Source: Odobenus rosmarus divergens
Taxonomy: Eukaryota; Chordata; Mammalia; Carnivora; Odobenidae
Length of the DNA stretch: 64,000 bases
NCBI RefSeq assembly: GCF_000321225.1
Contig: NW_004451524.1
Coordinates: forward strand, 538,015 to 602,014
Reading direction: 5' to 3'
The position numbers and the translations under genes are program-made. The notes beneath the pieces are model-generated. The model worked only from the letters and a program-made list of their open reading frames with translations, made no database searches and had not been told where the DNA came from. Of the stretch, positions 13,441 through 26,796 are shown one piece after another. Each line of letters opens with the position of its first letter. The stretch's first letter is position 1.

Positions 13441-14718
13441 TTTGGGAGCCCCAGAGATAACCTGTAATCAGTGAGTAACCTGGGAGTAATGAGATGCAGG
13501 TACACCAAAAAAAGGGGTTAGCAAGTATCTCTGAGGCGTTATATCATTGACAAGGCATAAAAGCTGAAGGTCCCCTGAAGCTGATGGCTTTCCTGATCTG
13601 TGGTGGTCACAGCCACTCAGCCTTGTCCAAGTGACCAATTCAAGTTGTTGGGATATTTAGAAGCTGTTCAGTAGAGCCAAACATTCGTTATGTTGTTGCT
13701 GCACATGCTGCACTATTCCCCGCCCTTTATCCCTTTTTAAATCTAAGTAAACTTGCACGTCCATAAAGTCTATTTGGTCATTGTCAATCTGAATATGAAT
13801 CTTAACTCAAGACCACTGTTGCTGGTGAATCAAAGTGGGCATTGCTATCGTAAGGCTAAAAGTAATTCTATACTCTTTCAATGTGGTTTATGCTATTTTT
13901 TCATGCAGATTTCTAAATATTATCTCAGTTTTCATCTTTTCCTCAATGGCATCTGGATTTGGTTCTCCTGCTTAGAAAGACATGTGCCTTCCAATATTAT
14001 GTGTGTATCTATCTATTCATCATCCTGTGTTCTCTTTCATTATTTTTTTCTATGTTTGTATCATTTTTAAATATTCAATTCATCTGGAATCTATTTTGAT
14101 ATAAAATATTTGTTTCTGATATTTGCTTTCCTAAAACCACAGCTTACTAAGTTCCATGTTGACTAATTTCCTCACATATTTTCGATGTTACGTCTATCTT
14201 GGGCAAATCCCTAAACGTATTTGGACTTAGTAATGGATGTTCTCTTTTGTTCTTTCAGTATGCTTTAATGTGCCATTATCAACCTGTTTTAATTAACATA
14301 AATTTATAAAATTTTCCTAACATGTAGATTCTCCTTAGTACTATTATTTTTTGCTAACTTATCTATTTTCTCATATACACTTTTTATAGGTGAAATTCAG
14401 AATGATTTCACTTTTATGAGTTATTTTAGGTAGAATGAGTAGTTTTATGATACTGTTTTCCACTTCAAAACAAGATATGACCTTGCATTTAATCACATCT
14501 TCTTTTATGTCCTTTGGTAATATTCTAAATATTATTTTTATATAACTTGTAACATTTTCTTTAAGGTTTCTTCCTTGATATGTATTCATTTTTGGTTGTA
14601 TTTTAGGTGGAGTATGTATTCCTTTTTATTGCCTATGTTATTATTTATATGTAGGAAGATGTATTACTGATTTTAAAAATTAATTTTATTGTTAGGCATA
14701 TTATTGAATTATTTTCTT

Positions 14719-14914
14719 TATTTTAAAGATTTTATTTATTTATTTGACAGAGAGAGATACAGTGAGAGAGGGAACACAAGCAGGGGGAATGGGAGAGGGA
14801 GAAACAGGCTTTCCACCAAGCAGGGAGCCCGATGCGGGGCTCGATTCCAGGACCCTGGGATCATGACCTGAGCCGAAGGCAAACACTTAATGACTGAGCC
14901 ACCCAAGCGCCCCT
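14719..14914 (-). mobile_element. CAN-SINE
   Basis: It is reversed: the tail TTTTAAAGATTTTATTTATT comes first and the end GCGCCCC last. A 16-base target-site duplication with one mismatch flanks it (14703-14718 and 14915-14930). The arctoid-type AACACAAGCAGGGGG block is present. Confidence 0.96.
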
Positions 14915-14930
14915 ACTGAATTATTTTCTT

Positions 14931-16470
14931 AAAAATTAGTAAAATAATCCTCTTAGATTTTTAAGGATCATATTGTTATCAATGCCAAATCTTATCTCCT
15001 CCTTTCTAGCTTTATATATTTTTCTTTCTCTGATTGAGAAATGCTTGTAAGTTCAGAACTTAACGTCAAATTAGGAAAGAGAGCTTAATGCGTTGGTTTT
15101 CTAGAAGACCCAGTTGCCTAGGTCTTAACAATCAAAGAAACATTTCAAAGGGACAGAATTATTCCAAGAAAGAAGAACTCCAAACGTAGCCTCCTGAAAC
15201 TGGGGAACTAGAGAAGCCAGAAGTACACATCTATTACATCGCATCACAGCAATGGCAAGAAGGAATGGAGAAAAGGGGGTGATGTTGTTGTCACTGAATG
15301 GTCATGTGGGAGAATGTGAGATACAACTAGAATGTGTACTTAACACATGTTATTCCCTGGTTGACTATTTGAGAATGATCCTGAATGTGAGTGTGCACTC
15401 TGAAGAGGGCACCAAATCCAATCTCCTGCTAACTCTAATCACTTTCTTCAAATAATTTTTATTGTTTGCAGAGAGACATATCATTTTGAAAAATGTGAAA
15501 CAACAGTACCATTTATCTTATCTCATTTGTATATGTGTACCTGCGGCTCATAGGGGTTTGCATATATATATTTATTTTGTATATTACATATTGCTATAAA
15601 ATTCCAATAAATGTGTGTCCAAAGAAGTTAATGAGAAGGGACTGACATAGCACATTACAGAACGAGCACAGATGAAGGAGGTAAAAGAAACCACACCACA
15701 TGACAGAAAAGGTGCCTCGCAAACTAACCGTTCTGATCCATGACTGAAGCCACATTAAAAACCCAAATGCAGCCACCTTTAACCATGCACTACAGGGTTA
15801 ATCATTTTCAAAAGGGTGAAGAACTCCTAGTTAAATAGAAATACAAACAGGAGATTTCCTGAGGATACAGACAACTTTCATTAACAATGTCTTCTTGGCA
15901 TTGAAGTAGAGGCCGTCTTGAAAGGCAGATGGAGCTTAAAGCGTTCTCTGGGCATTTGTCCAAGGACTGAGGCAAGTCTTGCGATGCATTAAGCTTTATG
16001 ATTTGACATGTTGACATACATGGCATTAGCACTGTTGTACTTTGTATCACCACAAATGATTTTTGCAGGCTTAAGTCACCAGAATAAGGACTCAACAGAG
16101 GGAAAGAGCTAGAAAAGCTGCACCTTGCAAGGCAGGGAGTCCAATAGGCTTAGAGCACCTCTCCCACTTGTATTCCTGCCTCCTCGGGTTTTCTATCAAA
16201 CTCCCCCAGTCACGTATTTATTTGATTTGAAACAAATATATGTTAAAATCTTTGCAGGTAGTCTTTCTGCCCTGTCTGGCTTTGAGAGTTGACAACTCAA
16301 TCATTCACAGTGATAATGGTGTGAATATTTTGTGAATATACTACTATGTCACAGGGGCCCTAGATTTTTCACAAGCCAAAGATGACATTAAACATGTCTA
16401 ATTAAAAAAATGAATAAAACTACTCTGACTTTGGAAATATGCTAAAGGTTTCTGTTTGGATGAAATCCAT
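14931..16470. other. Intronic stretch without recognisable gene
   Basis: Nothing is assignable. The ORFs at 15594-15776 and 15808-16095 (both minus) have no recognisable motifs or splice context. Confidence 0.45.
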
Positions 16471-16489
16471 AAAAAAAAGCAAACTATTC

Positions 16490-16667
16490 GGAACGCCTGA
16501 GGGGCTCAGTCGGTTAGCTGTCTGCCTTCGGCTCAGGTCATGATCCCAGGGTCCTGGGATCGAGTCCCTCATAGGGCTCCTTGCTCGGCGGGGAGCCTGC
16601 TTCTCCCTCTGCCTGCCACTCCCGCTGCTTGTGCTTTCTCTCTCTCTAATAAATAAACAAAATCTTT
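16490..16667 (+). mobile_element. CAN-SINE
   Basis: The head starts with a shortened GGAACGCCTGAGGGGCTCAG, followed by a good body and a TAATAAATAAAC tail. A target-site duplication of about 18 bases (A-run followed by GCAAACTATTC) flanks it at 16471-16489 and 16668-16685. Confidence 0.94.
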
Positions 16668-16689
16668 AAAAAAAGCAAACTATTCTGTG

Positions 16690-18469
16690 TAGAACAATCA
16701 TATTTATCTAAATAATTCATAAAATTGATACCATCCCATTCTTTGCCTGTATAGCCTGCAGTGTAAAAGAACCTTGGGCATGTATCAGAGACAATTTGGA
16801 TAATTTAGCTATAAAGTTCCTGCACATGCTGATCTATTTAAAATAGTTTCTAAGATGTTACTTTCATGATATTCGGCAATTGTTCTTAAATGAGTGAAAA
16901 TTACACCTTACATTTACTTTTTCAATCGCTTACAATAAACTGGCTGAAAAGTCTTTTGATCATAGATGTTGAAGGATTTTATTTTATCTTCAATCTGAGA
17001 GGAAAAATTTTAGTGGCTTGCATTTTCTAATTTTTTTGTGAAATATTTATATGCCATCTACTAGAATACTTTGTATAAATTACATTTATGAGCTTGGACT
17101 ATAAATTCTTCCTAAAGAAATGTTTTAATGCATAATTTTACAAACTACCATATATCTGTCAAGTTTACAGTTCTATTAAGTATGTGCATGAACTGTATAG
17201 ATAATAAACAAAATATTTTGTCTTTCTTTTTAAAGATTATTTGTAAGAAGCAGCAGGACATTTTATTAATTCTTTCAGGTATACAGAAATCATTGTTGTC
17301 CCCCCGTGCTTGAGGCGGGATCAAGTGAAGGGAGGGTGAGGATCCCCACAGCAGCATTTCAATCCAAGTTGATGGGTTTTATTTTCTTTGTTTCTAAATT
17401 CACAATTGTCTTTTCTTCCTCTTTCCATCAAACACTTGTATAATGGCTTATGTGTTTCCTAACTCTCTTTTATAGATTTACTTCTATCATCTGGGGCAGA
17501 ATGTGAAGCTCTTCAAGGAAACTGGCCGTTCCATATAGTCTGTATACAACCCAGAGTACCTTTTTAAAAATGGGCAAAAACATACCAAATAAAGAAAAAG
17601 AATTTGGGAATTATATATTTGTAAAATACAACAAAGGGTTAAATTCCTAACTATGTACATCAATTAAAAATTGTACTTTGGCTAAAAAACAACCCAAATT
17701 GAAGTGATCTGTGTTATGCCAGGTGAACTGTCAAGAACCGGGTACAATTCACCAGGTTTAATTTCTCCTGCTTTGGCAATTACAGACTCACAGAGGGAGT
17801 TTCCCTTAGAGTGGCACCTGAGTCACTAGAGGGGAACAGAACTTTGCAGCCTACCCGGGATGGACAGATAGCATGAAGATGTGTGTGTGGTATGGGATTT
17901 GGGTTGTTTTACCTACACCTTAACTTCACCTATCTTATGTGTACTCACAACTTCACCTGTCTTATGTGTACTCATGGTACCTGTTGCACCAAGTCCTAAT
18001 TTTGATCTTGACATTCAGAGTTATCCATCAATTTTCTTTACCATAACCAAAAATATCATTCAGACCTTCTCGAACTTGACAGTCCATTCTAACCAGTAGA
18101 CTCACTGGTTATTACATGGGATACTGTATCTCTGGATATCTCCAATGTCTATGCTTTTGTTCACCCTTTTCTAGCTATATGGTAGAAGCTTCCTTAATCC
18201 TTACATAATCTAAGTTATCATGCTTTTTTCAATACTCATGTGAGCCCAGCTTTTTTTGACAGTCAGTCTACAAGGATCCATATATTCCACCAATTTCCAA
18301 ATCTCTAGAAGTCTGTACCCCATATTTGCATGCTTCTCTGAATCATTTTTTGGTTTGTGCTGACATGTTTTATCTCTTTGATGACATTAACATGAGCTCT
18401 TTCAATACGTCCCAGAATTATTTTTACGAAGTTATACCCAGATTAGGTGATCAATGTATTCAAATCTAT
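16690..18469. other. Intronic stretch without recognisable gene
   Basis: AT-rich sequence with no assignable feature except the short tandem duplication listed at 17922. The ORFs at 17128-17357 on both strands are low-complexity or shadow frames. Confidence 0.45.
17922..17975. repeat. Perfectly abutting 27-base tandem duplication
   Basis: Two adjoining 27-base units (17922-17948 and 17949-17975) both start AACTTCACCT and continue TCTTATGTGTACTCA. They differ at two positions. The low divergence suggests a fairly recent duplication. Confidence 0.9.
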
Positions 18470-18724
18470 TCATTCATTGATTTTTTTCTGTAATACACTC
18501 AACAAAAGCCATGGGCCACACTAAGTACTGAATGCTGGAAATGCAAAGATGAAAAAGATAAACCCTCTCCCATAAAAAAGTTCAAACTTTATAAGGCAGA
18601 GAGAAATGTACCATCCTAACTCTAAATATATTAAACCGGTATACATAAATGCACTAAAAGGCAGAGCTGATCATGGGAGGAAGGAGTCACTACAATAAAG
18701 TGCACTGTTTTCATTCATTCATTT
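18470..18724 (-). mobile_element. Old CR1/L2-type repeat fragment
   Basis: CACTAAGTACTGAATGCTGG then AAATGCAAAGATGAAAAAGA and a downstream TTCAAACTTTATAAGG stretch follow the widespread mammalian pattern (growth in size class, item count, then sum) of L3/L2-like elements. A second similar stretch follows at 18845-18960, after the L1 piece. The family assignment is uncertain. Confidence 0.4.
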
Positions 18725-18840
18725 ATTCAAGTGCCTTCCTTAATGCCCATCACCCAGTTACCCCATCCACCCACCCACCTCCCCTCCAGCAACCCTCCGT
18801 TTGCTTCCTATAGTTAAGAGTCTCTTACGGTTTAACATGC
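18725..18840 (-). mobile_element. L1 3' UTR fragment
   Basis: CTTCCTTAATGCCCATCACC, CCCCTCCAGCAACCCTCCG and TAGTTAAGAGTCTCTTACGG are the antisense of the carnivore L1 3' UTR. The same motifs appear in the sense direction in the L1 tails at 22440-22560 and 38690-38770. The piece is short and 5'-truncated. Confidence 0.7.
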
Positions 18841-19079
18841 TGGGAACTCTTAAGATTTGGGATGCCAAGATGAAAGGATGGAAGGTACAGCCTCTATTTT
18901 CAGGGTGTTCACACTCAAGAGAGGAAGAAAGTGAGTAAACCAACAAATTATAGCACAGTCTAAAAAATAGCATTCCCTTGACAATTAATTGTGATAGATG
19001 CCATCTGTCTTCACATTGATTGGTTTGGATTAGTTAGGGATATCATTATGCCTCTATTTCACCCTGAGTACATGACCTT

Positions 19080-19289
19080 TTTTTTAAATTTGTTTATTTA
19101 TTTCAGAGAGAGAGAAACAGAGAGAGTGCGTGCGGCTAGTGGGGGGAGGGGCAGAGGGAGAGAATCTCAAGCAGACTCCGAGCTAAGCATGGAGCGTGAT
19201 GTGGGACCCAACCTAATGACCCATGAGATCATGACCTGAGCCTAAACCAAGAGTTGGACACTTAACTGACTGAGTCACCCAGGTGCCCC
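19080..19289 (-). mobile_element. CAN-SINE, older
   Basis: The reversed tail TTTTTTAAATTTGTTTATTT is followed by a GAGAGAGAGAAACAGAGAGA block and the end CCCAGGTGCCCC. It belongs to the GGGCAGAGGGAGAGAATC subtype, which is more diverged than the AACACAAGCAGGGGG copies. No target-site duplication could be fixed. Confidence 0.9.
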
Positions 19290-20329
19290 AGGATCTGAGC
19301 ACCTCACCTTTAATAAGAGTAAGCAAAAAAGGCAAATGGCGTGGTCTAGGTTTGGCTTTCCCCAAGCTTAATGAACAGAGAAACAATTTTCATGGTTGAT
19401 CCATCATTTTAAGACATGTCAAAAACGTACGTTTTACTTAACACAGCTAAATATTACCATGAATTAGCATCTACTTATCTAGTTTAAAATCCAATGCTTA
19501 ATTTAGAAAAAGAGTAAAAGATAATCCAAACACCTAGTTAAAATAAATACCTCATTAAGCTTTCATTGTTATTGGTTCATAATTACTGTTTATTTTGTCC
19601 CTAGTTTGAATGGTTCTCATGAAATTAATTCAACCGTAATATTCAGTTTTTCTCGCTCTTCTACACTTCAGCTTGCTTTGGATTTTAAGGCAGCTTTTCT
19701 TCAAAATGCTTATAGGCAACTTCTTCCAGCCTAACTTTTGTTCTCTCGAGAGAAAGAGCAGGGCTACTTCTTCTCAATTCAATTTACATCAATAAACATG
19801 CATCAAATGGCCACCAAGTGCGTTAGAAATACAAAGGTGAGTAAATCACAGTCCATTTCTTCCATGAGTTGATAATGTACACAGGGTTCTAGGAACTTTC
19901 AAAAGAGAGGCAATTGACTGATCAAAGAAAATTACCATTATGTACCCAAATAGGCTTCCAAATTATCTGTGTGCTAAGAATGATGCTTCATTAAGTTACT
20001 CATTTTCTCTGGTTCCAGCAGCTCAGCCAGAGGAAAAAAAAAAAAAAAAAGAAAGTTCTTTGACTGCAGTATGTTGTCCCTGGCCCACGTAAGATCCAAA
20101 CCAATACCCCTCTCCTGGCAAAGAAGTCCTTTCTTCACCACCAAGCAAACTGCCTATAGCTTCCTTCTTCCACCAGGTGTTCATATACAATCAACCAACT
20201 ACAAATACCACCCCACTCTATTATAAACTGCCTCCTTGTCAGTCTCCTATAGAAGCCATGCCCCTGTCCATAACACACAGCATTTTACATACTTATGTAC
20301 TTTTAAAAGAATAGAGAATGGTTTATATA

Positions 20330-20402
20330 CAAATCATATATATGTATATATGTATGTGTATATATATATATATCATATATAAATACTCCAAATATATATA
20401 CA
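20330..20402. repeat. (TA)n / (TATG)n simple repeat
   Basis: Alternating TA runs with interspersed TATGTATG units lie about 430 bases downstream of exon 3 on the gene strand. Such runs vary in length between individuals. Confidence 0.85.
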
Positions 20403-20677
20403 AATCTCCATATACTAGAGAGAGAGGGAGATGTTCAGAAATCTCTGAGTCATCAGAGGGAATAAAAGGAACAAATTCTTTTAACCAAGCTTTAAATGAA
20501 AACCATGCAAAACCACTGTGTTATTGGACAAAGCTTAAAACGAAATTACAGGTTTTGATTATTTCTTACATTTCCACACTCTGTAATGGACAAATAAGAT
20601 TTTTTTTTCCAATTTCTGAGGTCTCTGAGATAAATTTACCTTTAGTGTTTTCGTAATTTATACCATGAAATGTATTA

Positions 20678-21070
<393 letters not shown>

Positions 21071-21479
21071 TTAAAAATCTGTTAGTGGACTAGAGATGCC
21101 AGTAAGACTGTATTCCTGGATGGAGTTTAATAAAGTAAAATTTCCAAATATGAAACTTCTCATAATTGTAGAATAATATAGAAAAACAAGAATTTAGTAT
21201 AAAAGGATGAAGCCTGTGTTAATTATGTTCACTTCTAGGTATTATATGTTATAACTTCTTGACACTGGGGAGAACCAAGGATCTTATCGAATGTTTAAAG
21301 TGCTTAATTTGACAGGTGGACATTCATGTCTACACTTGGAACTAGCAGGTTTACTGCCCACACATGATTAGGTAATGCTTTAACCTTCAATCGTGGTTCA
21401 CACTGTGGTGGAACTAGAAAACTACCTTTGGTATCTGATCACGTTCAGACTTCCTGGAGAAAGAAGTACAGCATTAAGC

Positions 21480-21660
21480 CTGAGAATACAGATGGTCAAG
21501 GCACAGTCCCTATCCTCACTGTGTTTACAGTCTTATGGGAATAATAGACATTGAGAAGCATGTGTAAAGCACAAACGTTAATGGTGAGGCAGGTGCAGGG
21601 AACAATAATACAATAGATGATGGAGGAGAGTTCCATCCAGTGGAAGGTTGGACCTGGCTG
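21480..21660 (-). mobile_element. Old L3/L2-type repeat fragment
   Basis: CAGTCCCTATCCTCACTGTG, TTTACAGTCTTATGGGAATA and ATAGACATTGAGAAGC have the typical ordering of an ancient CR1-group LINE fragment. It is strongly diverged. Confidence 0.4.
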
Positions 21661-22325
21661 GCAACAGTGGATGAGAGGCAATTAATTTTTTAGGAATTTT
21701 GCAAGCTGATTGTTAAATATAGCCATGTTCGCAACTGGCCATGGTGGGACAGAAATTGGCAAACTCTACAAGTCAGCCCCCACTCCCAGCGCAGCCAATT
21801 CACCAATATACCACTGGCTGGTTCTATCCTGTCTGGGGAAGGGGGTGATGGGTGAGAGATGGGGGAGGGACTATCAGGGAAAAGATCAGAGAGTGAGGTG
21901 TGCTTGAGCACTCAAGAGTGAAAAATAAGAATCTACTGTATATTTAAGGATGTACACTTAGAGCAGAACTTATCATGTATTCTTTTATTCACTGCACACC
22001 AGAAATATTACAGATGTGACTACTGTATGTCTTAAGATATTTCATTCTTCCAGTTTAATACAATAATGCCTTATTTGGGGAATTTATTTATTTTAACTAA
22101 TATTGACACTGATAATTATATAAGTATTATGTAATCATTTTAAAAGTCATGAAATAGGGTTTAACACCTTAAATCCATAATTACCTAATATTCAATATCT
22201 ATTAAAATGCAACATCTATTACATAACACCCCAAATAAGAATATTAGCACATTTTCTTTCCCCCATTCTTTTGTCACCCACCTTAAGGCTCTGATATAAG
22301 GTCTAACATTTAAATAGAAGATTAC

Positions 22326-22693
22326 CTTAGTGAAGTAAGTCAAGCAGAGAAAGACAATTATCATATGTTTTCACTCACATGTGGAACATAAGGAATAGCA
22401 CGGAGGACCACAGGGGAAGGGAGGGAAAACTGAATGGAAAGAAATCCGAGAGGGAGACAAACCATGAGAGACTCTGGACTCTGGGAAACAAACTGAGGGT
22501 TACAGAGGGGAGGGGGGTGAGGGGATGGGGTAACCAGGTGATGGGTATTAAGGAGGGCACGTGTGGGCATGAGCACTGGGTATTATATGCAACTAATGAA
22601 TCGTTGAACACTACATCAAAAACTAATGATGTACTATATGTTGGCTAATTGAACATAATAATAAAAAATATTTTGAAAAGAATTATACAAAAA
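22326..22693 (+). mobile_element. Carnivore L1 3' end, 5'-truncated
   Basis: It has the final ORF2 coding bases (AGTGAAGTAAGTCAAGCAGA), a 3' UTR with GGGAAACAAACTGAGGGTTA and a G-rich run, then AACTACATCAAAAACTAATG-like sequence (CACTACATCAAAAACTAATG) and an AATAATAAAAAA tail. A perfect 14-base target-site duplication AAATAGAAGATTAC flanks it (22312-22325 and 22694-22707). It is sense to the window and antisense to the host gene. Confidence 0.95.
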
Positions 22694-22707
22694 AAATAGA
22701 AGATTAC

Positions 22708-23984
22708 AATTTATATACTGTTTTTATTCAAGCATTATTCCTGCCATCCATGCCCTGTTTCATTAAACATTGAGTACAGGCCCTAATGCAAAGAGATGCC
22801 CAATAAATGTTTGCTATTATGGTGTGGTACGTACCACTGTGGAACCTAAAGAGACATATCTGTGTTAACAATTGTTTGTAAGATTTAAAAATTCTTTTGA
22901 TGGCTGATACAACACAATGACTCTCTGACAGAGGAAAAGCAGAACGCTTCAACAGCTCCGGAGAAGAGAAACCTGCCAGGCAGGGGCATGCAGTGAGATG
23001 CACCCTCAGAAAGGGTGACAACTTGGAGCTGTGGGGTCAGCTTATATATGGCAAGTGGGGTACAGTTAGAGAGGCTCTGTGGGCTCCTTGTGGACTAATG
23101 GGGCTCCGGGACACAGGCTTGTCCCTAACTGTCCGGTACTTGGCCCCAGGGTGACTACAGTTGAGGCACGGTAGCCATAGAGGGTGTGAGCCCAACAAGG
23201 GAAGTGGTCGGGTTGTGGATATGATCAGCTGCTCATGAACGGGAACTGACCATCCTCTTGTCAGGGCCTCAAAATTGAGTCAATACAGCATTTTAAAAAA
23301 GAATTACATGACAACATCCTCTCTCGATGATATAATACTAACTCCTGCTTGTATTAGGGTACGATTCCCAAGTTACTCACTATATTGTCTTTAGAGCTAG
23401 ACACTTTCTCAAATTTCCTTTTTTTCTTGGAATAAATCATTGTTCAAAAAGTGTCTTCCACTCCATACATCAAAAGTGTAATGCTCTCTCTCTCTCTGAT
23501 ACAAAATATTTATACATTCTGCAATTTTTGTTGGTTTGTGTTTACTTTTAATTTTCTCTGTATCTGCTCTTGAAGACCCTGTGGTTTTGCCCAGTAGCCT
23601 GGATGGGTGGAGTTCTCTTGGTCACCAATACCAGATACAATGTTTAGGTTAGAGGAGAATATTCTCATATTTTGAGCGAAAGGCCCTATTGGTAGACATG
23701 GGCTCCGGCTGCATTTTTGGTGTCTTGGTGTCATTTATCCAGCATAGCTCTGCTGTTCACAAGGGGCACCCCCTACTCCTGCCGCCTGTTATCTACATGA
23801 AAGAGAATTTATTCTTGAATGATCTGAAGAACGTCTTTAATAGTACCCTCCCACAAATAGCTCAGGAAATTCCTGAACCCTCAGTGGGACCTGTTCCCAC
23901 AGCACTATTTTTAAAACTAAGCCAACTTTTCCTTTGATGTAATGAAACCCCATCCTACCTTTTCCACTTAATCCTATTGTGGTA
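22708..23984. other. Intronic stretch without recognisable gene
   Basis: The 23000-23270 part is GC-richer than its surroundings, but I cannot assign it to a family. ORFs at 22728-23021 and 23510-23937 have no recognisable motif. Confidence 0.4.
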
Positions 23985-24165
23985 TTACTTAATATTCATT
24001 GAGCAAGTGAGGACTTTGTGTCAGGCACAGTGTGAAGGCATTGTTATTTGATTCTCAAAGCAGCCCACTGAACAGAGGATAAGTCATACACAGAGAGTCT
24101 GAATACCTTGCTGTAGTCTGCAGGGCAGCTAAAGGCCCAGTGCTCTTGACCAGGACCAGCATTGC
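23985..24165 (-). mobile_element. MIR SINE
   Basis: In antisense MIR order: ATTCATTGAGCAAGTGAGGA, TGTGTCAGGCACAGTGTGAA, TGATTCTCAAAGCAGCCC and ACACAGAGAGTCTGAATACC followed by GCAGGGCAGCTAAAGG. Confidence 0.6.
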
Positions 24166-26587
24166 CTCTCATATCCTTAGGATAAATGGAATCGGTAGTT
24201 CCCAATGGATGTAGAAAGGATGGAGCTGATAGAGGTAAGGGAACCCTAGAATTTAGCTATCAGGCAGTAGAGTCAACTTCCCTCCCCGGAGTTAACAAAG
24301 ACCACGTCTTTCAAGTGCAGACACAGGATGGGAGTGGCGAATGGGTAACTATTTCCCTCCACTGCCTCTCTAATCTTTCCAATCATCCTCAGGATCTATC
24401 CAAGTTTGGAAGTTGACAGTCTCCTGAGGTCTGATGATAACCAAGCATCCTCAGTCCTCTTACTACTACAACTGCATAATCTCTATTTTTATCATTTTTT
24501 TTAACACAGAAAAGTTGGGAAAGAGTGGATGAAGTGCCCCCAGCTGGCCATCATCTCAACCTGACATTTCAACATCAGGAATTTTATCTCTATCAGCTTA
24601 GACCTCTGGGAAAATGCTGATTGTTTTGTGTCTTGCTTTTTCTAGTTAATTTCAACAGTCTGTACACTTTTTAATATAGAATTTTATAATCTTTCTCTAG
24701 CATTTTGATACTCCTTGATAGACCAGTATTTAAAAAGTGAACACATGAGAGGAGCACAGTGAGGAAAAAAGAATCAGCATGATTCTGGTGAGTTAAAATT
24801 GGATCATCAATTCTCATCAGGAGAAAGAGGCACCTCTCACTGACCGCTCCCTCTTCCCAGCACCGCTCACTGTTAGAGCTCTACTACCCGGACTTGAAAC
24901 ATTCGCAGTTAATTGACCTTGAACATTTCAATTTCCCACCTGTGGTGAAAAGGTACTGCTGATATGCAAATTAAGCTATATCGTTAACGAGGTACACCAA
25001 TAAAGTAATGGAAATTCAGATGCTCCTGGGCTTTACCAAGTTAAATCGGCCACAGGGGATCCAGAGATTCCCCATGGGGTTTTAAGCTGTTCTGCTCTGC
25101 AGATGCACATGGTCTAAGTATGTGAGGGGGTGTTATGCTTGTTCTAATTTTAAAACAAATGCTTAAGAATAATATGGAAAATGCAAACTTATAGGTACAG
25201 AGATGGATAGAACATGGCACACTTTGGTAGTGGCCCCCTATGGGGACAAGGAGGAACGGGAGTGACAGAAAATGAAAGATGACTTTAGATTACAGGAGCT
25301 GTATGCCCACCACAAAGCACCTAGCTTTCTGGAGCCATGCTGTTTTCATATTTACTTTTTTTGATGGAAAAAATGAGGGCTAACTCCAGCCGATGGTGAA
25401 CTCTAAATGACTATAAAGTAAAATATAAGAATTCCTTATTTTATTTATTAACCAAACCTTTTGGCTGTTCATCAAGTATTATTCGTCCTTAATGATGTTT
25501 TTAGTATGTCCATGTGTTCACCATCAGAGTCGACCAACACCTACAGACCAAAGACCATCTCTTCATAACCCCGTCTAGTCCGTGGTTATTGACACTTAAC
25601 CCACAAAACAAAAACAAGAGTCTTGTCCCCTCGGCTCATTTTCTTCTTTTTCCACTCTTCCTCTTCTCCAGCGGTGGCCTCATCACTGACACCTGGCACA
25701 AGAAAGTGTCAAAGTCTATCCGAAAAAAACATTTGTTGACCCTTCCCATCATAGCCTAAAAACTCACACTTAAAACTGAAAATCCTCCCCATTGATGAGA
25801 CTTTTAAATTAAATGTTGCAGTACTGCTCTGAGAATTAATTTCAAAAAGCATATTAAATTGCCTATTGATTTCTCTCACACACAGCAAGCACATGGATAC
25901 ATGGCAGTTGTTACTTTTTGAACTGTAGAACGATTATTATTACTATTAACTCCAAATAAAGATTTAGGATCACAGCACTAAATTCAGCTTTGAAAATATT
26001 TAGTTCCTGAATGACCACAAACCCAGCATCTCTTGTATCTGTTGCCTACCACTTTTAAACATCAATTTCCTGGGAAACTTGCTTCTATAAAATATGTTGC
26101 TGTGAATCGTAAGGCAAGAAAAACAAACTACAAATTGTCTAGTGCCTATTGTATGTTAAACACTCTACTAAAAATTTTATGTATCATATTAAGCTTAATT
26201 ACTAAAATTATCTAGTGAAATGAAATGTTCTAACATCTCTTCAAATAAAACTTTAAAAAAGATTTATACAGGCTAAGTAAGTTTTCCTAATATTATGCAA
26301 ATTAAATTTTCCCAATGTTATACGAATCATTTTAGTGTAGGTAAGAAATTACTTATTTTAGAAATAATCTAAATCTCTGTGAGGATCTCATTTTAAGAGT
26401 CACTTCCTTTTCAGTTCTTTACCCCTGAAATAATTATACAACTATCATTGCCCATAGTGGTTAATTTTATTCCAAGAATATATCCAAATAATTTATTCAA
26501 TATTATTTAAACATAAATAACTGGCTGGTTGAATTATGTTTAAGATCCATTAGGCCATTTGCCAGATATCAATAATATTTCGTTCTG
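24166..26587. other. Intronic stretch without recognisable gene
   Basis: Nothing assignable is seen. The small ORFs at 24186-24416 and 25514-25894 have no family resemblance or flanking splice sites that I can support. Confidence 0.45.
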
Positions 26588-26605
26588 CTCATGGAAACAT
26601 GTCTT

Positions 26606-26796
26606 TTTTTTTTTTTTTTTTTATTTATTTGACAGAGAGAGACAGTGAGAGAGGGAACACAAGCAGGGGGAGTGGGAGAGGGAGAAGCAGGCTCCCTACC
26701 GAGCATGGAGCCCGATGCGGGGCTCGATCCCAGGACCCCGGGATCATGACCTGAGCCAAAGGTAGACGCTTAACGACTGAGCCACCCAGGCGCCCC
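26606..26796 (-). mobile_element. CAN-SINE, young-looking
   Basis: A pure T-run of about 17-20 bases (the reversed A-tail) is followed by a near-consensus arctoid body, with AACACAAGCAGGGGGAGTGG, and the end CACCCAGGCGCCCC. The target-site duplication at about 26588-26605 and 26796-26813 (TCATGGAAACATGTCTT, one mismatch) is long. Confidence 0.97.

Larger units (their letters stand above)
11330..14660 (-). mobile_element. Fragmented old L1 (L1ME-like), interrupted
   Basis: Separate pieces carry antisense L1 hallmarks. At 11400-11560 the 3' region has TGTTGCAATGAATATCCTTG. At 12590-12690 there is TTTAATTTGCATTTCTTC and GAACTGCCTGTTTATAT. At 14060-14110 there is CATCTGGAATCTATTTTGAT. They lie in a consistent order on the minus strand and are broken up by a MIR, two CAN-SINEs, a MER5-like element and unassigned bases. 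No coding capacity is left. Whether all pieces are one insertion is an inference. Confidence 0.5.
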
